From Lachnospiraceae bacterium UBA3850 (GTDB taxonomy: Bacteria; Bacillota; Clostridia; Lachnospirales; Lachnospiraceae), in NCBI GenBank assembly GCA_002392655.1, contig DGHK01000051.1, positions 1 through 64,000 on the forward strand: DNA of 64,000 nucleotides. The letters run 5' to 3'. Position numbers and translations under genes: made by a program. A model generated the notes under the pieces. That model was not told the DNA's origin, ran no database searches, and saw only the letters and a program-made list of their open reading frames with translations. Shown piece by piece: positions 8,845 through 17,271 of this stretch (its first letter is position 1; each line of letters opens with the position of its first letter).

Positions 8845-9963
8845 ATGAATATAAATGTTTTTTTTGATATTGTAGGTGCTCAGTTTTACGCCGGTGTTCC
8901 AGATAGTCAGTTGAAAGCGCTATGCGACTATCTCATGTGTATATATGGTATAGATTCCAATCATCATATAATTGCGGCGAATGAAGGTAATGCAGTAGCA
9001 ATAGCAGCGGGATATCATCTTTCGACAGGAAAGATTCCGGTTGTTTATATGCAGAATTCCGGAGAAGGAAATGTTATTAATCCGGTTGCATCATTACTTA
9101 GTGATAAAGTATATGGTATTCCTATAATTTTTGTTGTGGGTTGGAGAGGGGAACCCGGTGTGCATGATGAACCTCAGCACATCTATCAAGGTGAGGTGAC
9201 CATTAAGCTTCTTGAGGATATGGATATTAGTACATTTGTGATTGATAAGGATGTTTCTGAATCTGACCTTAAGGAAGCTATGGATTCTTTTGGGGCTGTT
9301 CTAGACAAAGGAAAGAGTGTTGCTTTTGTTGTAAAAAAAGGTGCGCTTGAGTATGATGGTAAGATTCAATATAAGAATGATTATCCGATGACTAGGGAAG
9401 AAATAGTAAAGCATATAGTCAGTGCTGCTTCTGATGATGTGATTGTGTCAACTACCGGAAAGGCCAGTAGAGAGCTTTTCGAGATTCGTGAGTCAGAAGG
9501 GATTGGACATGAAAGAGATTTTTTGACAGTAGGTTCTATGGGACACACTTCATCTATAGCTTTAGGGATTGCACTCAATAAACCTGAAAAAAGAATTTGG
9601 TGTATAGACGGCGATGGCGCCGCTCTTATGCATATGGGTGCAATGGCGGTTATAGGTTCGTATAAGCCTGGTAATATGATTCATATAGTGATCAATAACG
9701 AGGCTCATGAAACGGTAGGGGGTATGCCGACGGTTGCGGGCAATGTTGATCTAGCGGGGGTAGCTAAAGCGTGTGGATATACGTATTCAGTTACTGTCAG
9801 TGATAAAAGTGCACTTGATGAGGAATTGAATAAAGTTAAGAGTAGAAGAGACCTTAGTCTTATAGAAATTAAATGTTCGATTGGGGCTAGAGCAGATCTT
9901 GGAAGACCTACAACTACACCGATGGAAAATAAACGTGGTTTTATGGATTATCTGAAGAGATAG
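8845..9963 (+). CDS. aepY: Phosphonopyruvate decarboxylase
   Basis: A ThDP-dependent decarboxylase of 372 residues that converts phosphonopyruvate to phosphonoacetaldehyde, the irreversible step that pulls the unfavourable PEP mutase reaction forward. The N-terminal catalytic Glu is E47 in AANEGNAVAIAAGY. The ThDP/Mg motif is D255-GDGAALMHMG ending in NNEAH near residue 282. The length is that of the compact single-chain Ppd family (about 370-400 residues), not of the 550-residue acetolactate synthase type. It is the last gene of the operon; the next gene has its own promoter 17 bases on. Confidence 0.92.
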   Translation: MNINVFFDIVGAQFYAGVPDSQLKALCDYLMCIYGIDSNHHIIAANEGNAVAIAAGYHLSTGKIPVVYMQNSGEGNVINPVASLLSDKVYGIPIIFVVGWRGEPGVHDEPQHIYQGEVTIKLLEDMDISTFVIDKDVSESDLKEAMDSFGAVLDKGKSVAFVVKKGALEYDGKIQYKNDYPMTREEIVKHIVSAASDDVIVSTTGKASRELFEIRESEGIGHERDFLTVGSMGHTSSIALGIALNKPEKRIWCIDGDGAALMHMGAMAVIGSYKPGNMIHIVINNEAHETVGGMPTVAGNVDLAGVAKACGYTYSVTVSDKSALDEELNKVKSRRDLSLIEIKCSIGARADLGRPTTTPMENKRGFMDYLKR

Positions 9964-9979
9964 GATAAAAGGACTGTGC

Positions 9980-10008
9980 TTGATATTTGTGCCGTTTTAT
10001 ATTATTAT
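9980..10008 (+). promoter_or_regulatory. Sigma-A-type promoter for ireB-ruvX
   Basis: A -35 TTGATA (9980-9985) and a -10 TATTAT (10003-10008) are separated by 17 bases. This gives a predicted transcript start near 10015, about 40 bases before the ireB ATG. It separates the housekeeping block from the phosphonate operon. Confidence 0.7.
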
Positions 10009-10054
10009 AGCTATAACTGTAAATTTTTACACAGCATTTATGTGAGGCGTAAAT

Positions 10055-10321
10055 ATGGATAGATATGACGAACAGCATACACAGGATGTCAATCTTGAAC
10101 GTGAATATACCATAGAAGTATCTGAAGTTGTTGCTCAGGTTTATGAGGCACTTTCAGAAAAGGGTTATAATCCGGTGAATCAGATAGTTGGTTATATAAT
10201 GAGTGGAGATCCCACCTATATAACCAGCTATAAAGGTGCGCGCAGTCTTATCATGAAGGCTGAGAGGGATGAGATACTCGAACTTCTTATGGAAAATTAT
10301 ATAGAGACGGTGTTAAAGTAG
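10055..10321 (+). CDS. ireB: IreB family regulatory phosphoprotein (UPF0297)
   Basis: An 88-residue protein matching the UPF0297/IreB family throughout, with the family-typical central segment [19 protein letters not shown] and [10 protein letters not shown]. In Enterococcus, IreB is a threonine phosphoprotein target of the IreK kinase and negatively affects cephalosporin resistance; its role elsewhere is less clear. N-terminal threonines are present (T9 and T19). The gene is preceded by GAGG and followed after 10 bases by ruvX, the usual Firmicutes arrangement. Confidence 0.93.
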   Translation: MDRYDEQHTQDVNLEREYTIEVSEVVAQVYEALSEKGYNPVNQIVGYIMSGDPTYITSYKGARSLIMKAERDEILELLMENYIETVLK

Positions 10322-10331
10322 GTAGGTTATT

Positions 10332-10760
10332 ATGAGAATCATGGGACTGGATTATGGCAGTAAAACTGTCGGGGTGGCAATCTCTGATGAATTACTGATA
10401 ACCGCACAGCCTGTTGAAACAATTGTGAGAGATAGATCAAACAAGCTCAGGAAAACTTATCAGAGGCTTGAAGAACTAATCAGTGAGTATGAGGTAGAGA
10501 AAATAATTGTCGGAAAACCTCTCAATATGAACGGAACTGAGGGGGAGATGGTTTCGCTTGCTACTAGCTTTGCCGAGGAACTTTCCAGAAGAACCGGCCT
10601 TTCGGTTGAGATGCTGGATGAGCGCCTTACCACCTCGGAGGCTGACAGGATTCTTAAAGAGACGGGTGTTGCCATATCCGGCAGAAAAGAACATATAGAT
10701 AAGATGGCAGCGGCAATCATACTGCAGACTTATCTGGATATGAATAAGGTTAATAAATAA
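10332..10760 (+). CDS. ruvX: Holliday junction resolvase-like protein RuvX (YqgF)
   Basis: A 142-residue RNase H-fold protein. The start MRIMGLDYGSKTVGVAISD holds the first catalytic Asp, and DERLTTSEADRIL plus a C-terminal HIDKMAAAIILQ carry the remaining acid positions of the YqgF family. The family acts on structured nucleic acids, with roles proposed in recombination and in pre-16S rRNA 5' processing. Full length. It lies directly downstream of ireB, as in many clostridia, and is likely transcribed from the same promoter. Confidence 0.93.
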   Translation: MRIMGLDYGSKTVGVAISDELLITAQPVETIVRDRSNKLRKTYQRLEELISEYEVEKIIVGKPLNMNGTEGEMVSLATSFAEELSRRTGLSVEMLDERLTTSEADRILKETGVAISGRKEHIDKMAAAIILQTYLDMNKVNK

Positions 10761-10811
10761 GGCACTGGAATTTAGATATCCCGTGTCATATTTATTATTG
10801 GAGGACCAAAA

Positions 10812-12473
10812 TTGGAGAACGGAAAAGGAACGGTTAAGATCATACCTCTTGGTGGACTTGAACAGATAGGTATGAATATAACTGCTATTGAATGTAATGA
10901 CGATATAATTATAATAGACGGCGGACTTGCATTCCCAGATGATGATATGCTGGGAGTGGATCTTGTCATTCCTGATATATCTTATCTCAAGGATAACAAG
11001 GACAAGATCAGAGGTATGGTTGTTACACATGGACATGAGGATCATATAGGCTCCATACCATATATCGAAAAAGAGATAAGTATACCTATATATACAACGA
11101 AACTTACCATGGGACTTATTGAGTATAAGCTTGGTATGCATGGCCTTCTGGATAATGTGAGAAGAAAGGTTGTGACCTATGGCCAGATTATAAATCTCGG
11201 CTGCTTCAGGATAGAGTTTATAAGAACCAATCACTCAATTGCAGACTCCTGTGCACTTGCTCTTTATACACCTGCCGGAATTATAGTACATACAGGAGAT
11301 TTCAAGGTTGATTTTACTCCTGTTTTCGGAGGAACTATAGATCTTCAGAGATTCGGCGAGCTGGGAAAAAAGGGTGTGCTTATGCTCATGGCAGATTCTA
11401 CAAATGTTGAGAGACCTGGCTTTACTCCTTCAGAGAAGAGCGTTGGCAAAACATTTGACCATGTGTTTGATGACATAAGAGATCACAGACTCATCATAGC
11501 TACGTTTGCTTCTAATGTCGATAGAGTTCAGCAGATAATAGATTCTGCTTATAAATATGGCAGGAAGGTTATCCTTGAAGGACGCAGTATGGTAAATGTT
11601 ATGAATATTGCCTCTGAGCTTGGTTATATCAAGGTGCCTGATAACACTCTGATCGATATTGATGAGGCAAAGAATTATCCTGATGAGAAGCTTGTATATA
11701 TAACCACTGGAAGCCAGGGCGAGAACATGGCGGCTCTTTCCAGAATAGCAGCTTCCATACATAACAAGATATCTATAGTTCCCGGTGATGTAGTTATTTT
11801 TTCATCAAGTCCTATACCGGGTAATGAGAAATCTGTTTACAGAGTTATGAATGAGCTGGAACAGAAGGGGGCCAGAGTTATATATCATGATACTCATGTT
11901 TCCGGACATGCCTGCCAGGAGGAACTTAAGCTTATATATGCTCTTACCAGACCTAAATATGCAGTTCCGGTTCACGGAGAGTATAGACACCTGAAGAGGC
12001 ATGCTGAGCTTGCAAACGAGATGGGAATACCAAAGGAGAATATCAAGATCCTTACCTGTGGTGATGTTCTGGAACTGGGAGAGGATAAGTTCGAGATAGT
12101 CGGCAAGGTTCCGTCAGGTGGAGTATTTGTAGATGGGCTCGGAGTCGGCGATGTCGGAAATATAGTTATAAAGGATAGACAGCATCTATCTGAGAATGGA
12201 CTTGTGGTTGTTGTTATAACTCTTGAGTCAGGAACGAATCAGATTCTTGCGGGACCGGATATAGTATCAAGAGGCTTTGTGTATGTAAGAGAAGCGGAGA
12301 TGCTTATAGAGCAGTGCAAGGATATAGCTGAGGAGGCTGTTCAGAGATGCTTATCCAGAGATAATGTTGACTGGAGCAGGATCAAGGCCAATGTCAGAGA
12401 GGATCTGGGAGAATTTCTCTGGCAGAAGACTAAAAGAAGACCTATGATTCTTCCTATTATATCTGAGGTATAG
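10812..12473 (+). CDS. rnj: Ribonuclease J
   Basis: A 553-residue metallo-beta-lactamase/beta-CASP nuclease of the RNase J family, a 5'-3' exo- and endoribonuclease of Firmicutes mRNA turnover. The zinc-binding motif H73-G-H75-E-D77-H78 is intact. Downstream are HTGDFKVDF, the beta-CASP residues of PVHGEYRHL, and the C-terminal domain. Translation starts at TTG 10812, with GGAGGA at 10800-10805 at the correct distance; no ATG lies nearby in frame. The next gene follows after two bases. Confidence 0.95.
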   Translation: MENGKGTVKIIPLGGLEQIGMNITAIECNDDIIIIDGGLAFPDDDMLGVDLVIPDISYLKDNKDKIRGMVVTHGHEDHIGSIPYIEKEISIPIYTTKLTMGLIEYKLGMHGLLDNVRRKVVTYGQIINLGCFRIEFIRTNHSIADSCALALYTPAGIIVHTGDFKVDFTPVFGGTIDLQRFGELGKKGVLMLMADSTNVERPGFTPSEKSVGKTFDHVFDDIRDHRLIIATFASNVDRVQQIIDSAYKYGRKVILEGRSMVNVMNIASELGYIKVPDNTLIDIDEAKNYPDEKLVYITTGSQGENMAALSRIAASIHNKISIVPGDVVIFSSSPIPGNEKSVYRVMNELEQKGARVIYHDTHVSGHACQEELKLIYALTRPKYAVPVHGEYRHLKRHAELANEMGIPKENIKILTCGDVLELGEDKFEIVGKVPSGGVFVDGLGVGDVGNIVIKDRQHLSENGLVVVVITLESGTNQILAGPDIVSRGFVYVREAEMLIEQCKDIAEEAVQRCLSRDNVDWSRIKANVREDLGEFLWQKTKRRPMILPIISEV

Positions 12474-12475
12474 AT

Positions 12476-12796
12476 ATGGATGAACTGATAGAACAGTGCA
12501 GAAAACTAAATCAGCTGATCATTGATTCAAAGGAATATAAGAATTATATCATTGCCAGAGAATCCATAAAATCAAATGAAGAGCTTTATAATGACCTTAT
12601 GGAATTCAAAAGAAGATATGAGGATGTAATGAAGTTTACCGATGGAAATCCATTTGATGAGATACATAGGCTGTATTATGATAATGACGAATTGATACAC
12701 AATTCGACCGTAAATGAATATCTGAGAGCGGAAAGTGCTCTATCGAGACTTGTCAGAAGAATCATCTCTGAGATAACAGATGGTGTAGATATATAA
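12476..12796 (+). CDS. YlbF/YmcA (Com_YlbF) family protein
   Basis: A 106-residue, mainly helical protein of the Com_YlbF family. Members form the Y-complex that guides RNase Y in Bacillus and influence competence and biofilm formation. The pattern of charged helices (IIDSKEYKNYI, MEFKRRYEDVM) and the C-terminal LVRRIISEI fit the family. It lies two bases after the ribonuclease J gene, which fits a function in RNA decay. The exact paralogue (YlbF, YmcA or YheA type) cannot be decided by eye. Confidence 0.8.
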   Translation: MDELIEQCRKLNQLIIDSKEYKNYIIARESIKSNEELYNDLMEFKRRYEDVMKFTDGNPFDEIHRLYYDNDELIHNSTVNEYLRAESALSRLVRRIISEITDGVDI

Positions 12797-12809
12797 AAAA
12801 GGATTAATT

Positions 12810-13391
12810 ATGAAGGCGAACAGCAGAAGAAAAAAAGCTTTAAAAACTGAAAACAGACTAAGGGTTGCTCTATACTATTCGTTTCAGCTGCTTATTGATG
12901 TTTTGATAGTGCTGGTGTGTGTGAAGGCTTTTTCTGCCTCCTTCAATTTTGCGCATGATGTATTTGTTGATTCTGCAAAGGATCTGAGAAATCATGAACT
13001 TGTGGTTGTAAAGATTGCTCCGGATTCTTCTACTAGTACTATATGTGATCAGCTGTATGACAGTGGAGTCATCAAGAATAAGTATGTTATGATGGCCAAG
13101 ATTAAGCTTAGTGAAGTTGGTGGAAATATAAAGTCCGGAAGCTATACTCTGTCTCCTTCAATGAAATATAGTGAAATAATAGGTATTCTCACAGGTGGAG
13201 TTTCTACTAATAAAGAGGTTGAGGAAGTAGATAAGAAAAAGAAGGTAAATACACCTACCGATGCTGAGGATGTTATTGATAACTCAGGAGCCGGAGCCGG
13301 TACCGGTGAAGAGGGCGATGATTTCGTGGATAATTCGGAGGACGCTGCCGGAACAGATGAAGGCGGAGTTCCAAATGAGGCCGGTGAGTGA
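12810..13391 (+). CDS. MltG-like membrane protein lacking the catalytic domain
   Basis: A 193-residue protein with one N-terminal membrane helix (about residues 23-45) and an extracellular domain (VVKIAPDSSTSTICDQLYD to SGSYTLSPSMKYSEIIGIL). This resembles the LysM-like N-terminal part of the endolytic transglycosylase MltG. The catalytic YceG domain that would follow is absent. Instead the protein ends in a Gly/Glu/Asp-rich tail (about residues 150-193), probably disordered. The reading frame shows no sign of a recent frameshift, and short versions are seen in related organisms. It may bind peptidoglycan without cutting it. The stop overlaps the ribosome binding region of trmR. Confidence 0.65.
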   Translation: MKANSRRKKALKTENRLRVALYYSFQLLIDVLIVLVCVKAFSASFNFAHDVFVDSAKDLRNHELVVVKIAPDSSTSTICDQLYDSGVIKNKYVMMAKIKLSEVGGNIKSGSYTLSPSMKYSEIIGILTGGVSTNKEVEEVDKKKKVNTPTDAEDVIDNSGAGAGTGEEGDDFVDNSEDAAGTDEGGVPNEAGE

Positions 13392-13393
13392 TA

Positions 13394-14032
13394 ATGGATT
13401 ATAATAGAATAAGAGATTTTGTACTATCATATAGTCATGATGATGAAGGACTTCTTCGTGAGATGTACGAATATGCATCTGAAAATAATGTTCCTATCAT
13501 CAGGCGTGAATCGAGAGATTTTTTAAAAACTATACTTACTATTCAAAAACCTCATAGGATTCTGGAAATTGGAACTGCGATTGGTTACTCAGCCATAGTG
13601 ATGGCTGAAACTCTTGGAGAAGTTTTTATAGATACCTGTGAGATGGACGAAGTAAGGATAGAAGAGGCCAAGGGGTTTATAGAACGTGCCGGTATGGAAG
13701 ATCGGATATTGATCCATGAAGGTGACGCAACGATAAGCTTGAAGCAATTAGAAGGCAATATATATGATTTTGTCTTTATAGATGCTGCGAAGGCTCAGTA
13801 TATGACCTATCTGAATCTTTTGCTTCCTTTATGCAAAGAAGGCACCGTTATCGTTTCTGACAATATACTTGCTGACGGTGATGTTCTTGAATCGCATTTC
13901 CTTGTTGAGAAAAGAGACAGAACTATACATGATCGCATGAGAGACTATTTATATAGTATAAAAAATGACGAGAGACTGGAGACTGCGATACTATCTGTTG
14001 CTGATGGTATGGCAGTTTCTGTTGTAAAATGA
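13394..14032 (+). CDS. trmR: tRNA 5-hydroxyuridine methyltransferase (TrmR/YrrM family O-methyltransferase)
   Basis: A 212-residue class I SAM enzyme of the COG4122 O-methyltransferase family. Motifs: LEIGTAIGYSAIVMAE (SAM loop), CEMDEVRIEEA (ribose acid), FVFIDAAKAQY and VIVSDNILADGDV (metal-site acids). Bacterial members of this family adjacent to U32 genes methylate 5-hydroxyuridine at tRNA position 34 to 5-methoxyuridine. The neighbouring U32 gene supports that reading. A GTG at 13388 is in frame, but the ATG at 13394 has GGTGAG properly placed, so it is preferred. Confidence 0.8.
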   Translation: MDYNRIRDFVLSYSHDDEGLLREMYEYASENNVPIIRRESRDFLKTILTIQKPHRILEIGTAIGYSAIVMAETLGEVFIDTCEMDEVRIEEAKGFIERAGMEDRILIHEGDATISLKQLEGNIYDFVFIDAAKAQYMTYLNLLLPLCKEGTVIVSDNILADGDVLESHFLVEKRDRTIHDRMRDYLYSIKNDERLETAILSVADGMAVSVVK

Positions 14033-14042
14033 GAGGTGGAAT

Positions 14043-15302
14043 ATGAAGAAACCTGAACTACTTATTCCTGCAGGCGGACCTGAGACACTCAGGGTTGCAG
14101 TTGATTACGGGGCGGATGCGGTTTATATAGGAGGAAACAGATTCGGCCTTAGGGCAAAAGCTGACAATTTCAGTCGTGAGGAAATGGCTGAAGGACTGGA
14201 GTATTGTCACAAACATGGTGTTAAGCTGTATGTTACCACCAATATCTATGCACATAATGAAGATATAGATAAAGCACCGGAGTATTTTAAGGAGCTTAGA
14301 GAAATAGGAGTTGATGCTGTTCTTATTTCTGATCCGGGGCTTTTTGTGATTGCAAGAGATATACTTAAGGATTCAAATACAGATATTCATATAAGCACGC
14401 AGGCAAATAATACAAATTATATGACATATAAATTCTGGTACGATATGGGTGCGACCAGAGTGGTCGCTGCCAGAGAACTTTCCTTGCGAGAGATAGCAGA
14501 GATAAGGAAGCAGATTCCTGAGGATATGGAGATAGAAGCTTTTATGCATGGTGCTATGTGCATCTCCTATTCGGGAAGATGTCTGCTTTCAAACTATCTG
14601 ACGGGTAGAGATGCTAACAGAGGCGCGTGTACACATCCTTGCAGATGGAAGTATGCTGTTATGGAGGAAAACCGTCCGGGTGAGTATATGCCTGTTGAAG
14701 AAGATGAGAGGGGAACGTATATATTTAATTCCAAGGATCTCTGCATGGTGGATAAAATACCTGATCTGATTGCGGCAGGAATTGATTCCTTCAAGGTGGA
14801 GGGTAGGATGAAGACCAACCTGTATGTTGCAACAACAGCCAGAACATACAGAGAGGCTATAGATGATTATCTGAAGTCACCTGAACTTTATGAATCAAAG
14901 CTTGAGAAGTATAAGGAAGAGATAGCTGCTTGCACGATGAGGGATTTTACGAGAGGTTTTTATTACGGAAAACCTTCCGAGGAAGATCAGATATATGATA
15001 ACAATACTTATATTAAGAATGCCACATATATGGGAAGGATAGATAGTATAGAGGAAGATGGCGGAGTAGTCCTCTATCAAAAAAATAAATTTTCGGTTGA
15101 CGACATACTGGAAGTGATGTATTATTCTTTGGTTTGCCTTTCGGTCAGAGTTAAGAACATCAAGGATGAATGGGGAAATGATATGACCTCAGCTCCTCAT
15201 CCGAAGCAGAAGCTCAAGGTTTATCTGGAAGCTCTTGATGAGAGCGGTAAAGAGGCTCTGAAAGAACTTAAGGAAGGTATGATAATCAGGAAAAAAGAAT
15301 AA
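14043..15302 (+). CDS. Peptidase U32 family protein, TrhP-like tRNA hydroxylation protein
   Basis: A 419-residue U32 protein beginning KKPELLIPAGGPETLRVAVDYGADAVYIGG, the family signature. Four cysteines (C173, C180, C196, C200, in the stretch from MCISYSGRC to ACTHPC) match the iron-sulfur ligands of the RlhA/TrhP hydroxylases. The FKVEGRMK motif is present. TrhP uses prephenate-derived chemistry to hydroxylate uridine 34, and TrmR then methylates it; the trmR gene lies 10 bases upstream. The older label, collagenase-like protease, is unlikely here. B. subtilis has two such genes (yrrN, yrrO); only one is present here. Confidence 0.85.
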   Translation: MKKPELLIPAGGPETLRVAVDYGADAVYIGGNRFGLRAKADNFSREEMAEGLEYCHKHGVKLYVTTNIYAHNEDIDKAPEYFKELREIGVDAVLISDPGLFVIARDILKDSNTDIHISTQANNTNYMTYKFWYDMGATRVVAARELSLREIAEIRKQIPEDMEIEAFMHGAMCISYSGRCLLSNYLTGRDANRGACTHPCRWKYAVMEENRPGEYMPVEEDERGTYIFNSKDLCMVDKIPDLIAAGIDSFKVEGRMKTNLYVATTARTYREAIDDYLKSPELYESKLEKYKEEIAACTMRDFTRGFYYGKPSEEDQIYDNNTYIKNATYMGRIDSIEEDGGVVLYQKNKFSVDDILEVMYYSLVCLSVRVKNIKDEWGNDMTSAPHPKQKLKVYLEALDESGKEALKELKEGMIIRKKE

Positions 15303-15314
15303 TAATATTTTTGT

Positions 15315-15342
15315 TTGATATTTATTATTTTTATGCTATAAT
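15315..15342 (+). promoter_or_regulatory. Extended -10 promoter for the type IV pilus operon (pilB)
   Basis: TTGATA (15315-15320), a 16-base spacer and TATAAT (15337-15342), with TG at 15334-15335 making an extended -10. The predicted start is near 15349, giving a 5' leader of about 77 bases before pilB. This is one of the best promoter matches in the window. Confidence 0.75.
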
Positions 15343-15355
15343 CATTATGTTAACG

Positions 15356-15390
15356 TCTCGAATTGGGCGATTTTTGCGCTTTAATCGAGA
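15356..15390 (+). promoter_or_regulatory. Inverted repeat in the pilB 5' leader
   Basis: TCTCGA (15356-15361) pairs with TCGAGA (15385-15390), with partly complementary GC-containing sequence between. It falls right after the predicted transcript start, so it could fold at the mRNA 5' end and protect or regulate it. The stem is short. Confidence 0.4.
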
Positions 15391-15425
15391 TTTTAATAGA
15401 AAAAATAAAGAGGAGAGGGTTTTTC

Positions 15426-17138
15426 ATGCGATTAGCGGGTGCGAGAAAAAAAATACGTATTGGTGACCTTCTTGTGGAAGCCGGCGCTATAACAGACGAG
15501 CAGCTGCAAGAGGCTCTGGCCAAGCAGAAGGAAGAAGGTGGCATGCTTGGTAATGTCATCATGGATCTGGGATTTATCTCCAGAGAATTGCTTATAACAG
15601 TGCTTACAGCACAGCTTGGCATAGACTATTGTGAGATACAGAGTGTAAAGATTGACGAAGAAGTAGTTGATCTCGTTTCAAAGGATCTTGTTCAGAAGTA
15701 CAAGGTTATGCCAATTGGCTTTGCCGAGGACAATCCGAACATACTTCAGGTTGCAATGGCGGATCCTTTGGATCTTATGGCTATTGATGATATCAGCATA
15801 GCCAGTGGTTTCCAGATAGAGCCACTTATTTCATTCGAGGATGATATCGAGAATGTTATAGGTAAATACTACGGAAGCGCCGAGGCGATGGAGGCTGCAG
15901 AAGCATACAAGCTTGAGATGGGTACCGGAGCTGAAGATGAAGAAGGAAACTCTGAAGAGGTTGATAATTCTCCTATCGTTCTCCTTGTTAATCAGATAAT
16001 CGAAGGTGGAGTTAGACAACGTGCGTCCGATATTCATATAGAAGCGCTTGAGTCAAATGTTCGTGTCAGATATCGTATCGATGGTGCACTTAAACAGGTA
16101 ATGACGTATGAGCTCAGCATTCTTCCTGCTATCAGCGCTCGTATCAAAATCATCGGTGGAATGGATATCGCCGAAAAGAGAAAACCTCAGGATGGTCGTA
16201 TCACTATAATAGTAGATAGAAAAGAGTTTGATGTCCGTGTTTCTATTCTTCCTACAGTATATGGAGAGAAAACGGTTATGAGACTTACATCCAAGGATGG
16301 TCTTACAAAACCTAAGTCCGGACTTGGATTCACAGAAGAAGAGATTGAGGTATTCGATGGAATTCTCAGTAACCCGCATGGAATCATCCTTGTTACAGGA
16401 CCTACAGGATCCGGTAAATCAACAACACTGTATACATCTCTTTCGGAGCTGAATACAGAGGATGTTAACATCATCACTGTTGAGGATCCTGTCGAGGCAA
16501 ATATAAATGGTATCAATCAGGTACAGGTTAATGTAAAAGCGGATATGACATTTGCTGCGGCGCTTAGATCTATCCTTCGTCAGGACCCTGACATAATAAT
16601 GATAGGAGAGATTCGAGATGGTGAGACAGCACAGATAGCCGTTCAGGCCGCTATCACAGGACACTTGGTTGTATCAACACTTCATACCAACTCGGCTGCT
16701 TCAACAGTTACTCGTATCATCGATATGGGTATCGAGCCATATGTTGCCGGAGATGCGCTGGTAGGAGTTATAGCACAGAGACTTGTTAGAAGACTTTGTA
16801 CATCGTGCAGAGTTCCGAGACTTGCTGATGAAGATGAGAAGAAGATTCTCGGAGTTGAAGATCCTGAAGAGGATACAGTTATCTATGAACCTGTTGGATG
16901 TCCACTCTGTAATGATACAGGATTCTCCGGACGAATCGGTGTTTACGAGATGATGCCTGTATCAAAAGCACTTCAGGCGGTTATTGCTAAGGGAGCTACA
17001 GCTGATGTTATCGAAAAACAGGCTCTTTCAGAAGGAATGTCTACACTGAAAATGTCAGCGGCAAGACACGTTCTCAAGGGAACTACTTCAATGTCTGAGA
17101 TGAAGAAGATAGTTTATACAACCGGTGATAACTACTAA
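15426..17138 (+). CDS. pilB: Type IV pilus assembly ATPase PilB
   Basis: A 570-residue GspE/PilB-type extension ATPase that powers pilin polymerisation at the inner face of the membrane. It has an N-terminal MshEN-type domain (IRIGDLLVEAGAITDEQLQE), a Walker A GPTGSGKST (residues 325-333), Asp-box and Walker B regions (DPDIIMIGEIRD), His-box segments, and a tetracysteine zinc site (C458, C461, C492, C495) that distinguishes PilB/GspE from PilT. The frame is open from 15363, but AGGAGAGGG places the start at ATG 15426. It is the first gene of the pilus operon. Confidence 0.95.
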   Translation: MRLAGARKKIRIGDLLVEAGAITDEQLQEALAKQKEEGGMLGNVIMDLGFISRELLITVLTAQLGIDYCEIQSVKIDEEVVDLVSKDLVQKYKVMPIGFAEDNPNILQVAMADPLDLMAIDDISIASGFQIEPLISFEDDIENVIGKYYGSAEAMEAAEAYKLEMGTGAEDEEGNSEEVDNSPIVLLVNQIIEGGVRQRASDIHIEALESNVRVRYRIDGALKQVMTYELSILPAISARIKIIGGMDIAEKRKPQDGRITIIVDRKEFDVRVSILPTVYGEKTVMRLTSKDGLTKPKSGLGFTEEEIEVFDGILSNPHGIILVTGPTGSGKSTTLYTSLSELNTEDVNIITVEDPVEANINGINQVQVNVKADMTFAAALRSILRQDPDIIMIGEIRDGETAQIAVQAAITGHLVVSTLHTNSAASTVTRIIDMGIEPYVAGDALVGVIAQRLVRRLCTSCRVPRLADEDEKKILGVEDPEEDTVIYEPVGCPLCNDTGFSGRIGVYEMMPVSKALQAVIAKGATADVIEKQALSEGMSTLKMSAARHVLKGTTSMSEMKKIVYTTGDNY

Positions 17139-17180
17139 AAATTCGAATCAAGGTCAGATTTTAGAAAAAAATATACTATA

Positions 17181-17199
17181 TTATATGTAGTACATATAA
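17181..17199. promoter_or_regulatory. 19-base perfect palindrome between pilB and pilT (candidate operator)
   Basis: TTATATGTA, a single central G, then TACATATAA: a perfect 9+1+9 inverted repeat inside the 133-base pilB-pilT gap. A TATAAT lies downstream at 17240-17245, about 32 bases before pilT, without a clear -35. The geometry suits a dimeric DNA-binding protein better than a terminator, since the stem is AT-rich with no loop or T tract. Confidence 0.45.
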
Positions 17200-17271
17200 A
17201 AAACACATAACACACATAATAATAAAACAATCCATTGTGTATAATAAATGAAAGAATGGGGGTAAATGTAA

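Noticed and set aside
10771..10798. Promoter for rnj (TTTAGA with TATTAT at 16-base spacing)
   Set aside because: The predicted start would fall on or after the ribosome binding site at 10800, so it could not yield a translatable leader.
10476..11234. A 252-codon open frame on the minus strand across ruvX and rnj
   Set aside because: It overlaps two conserved genes on the opposite strand and has no family signature; long antisense frames are common opposite well-conserved genes.
14043..15302. Collagenase-type protease
   Set aside because: The U32 family label is historical; the four-cysteine pattern and the adjacent trmR gene support a tRNA hydroxylation role.
15363..15425. Upstream extension of pilB by 21 codons
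   Set aside because: The region is the hairpin-bearing leader and lacks a binding site; the ATG at 15426 has a strong AGGAGAGGG and gives the usual N-terminus.
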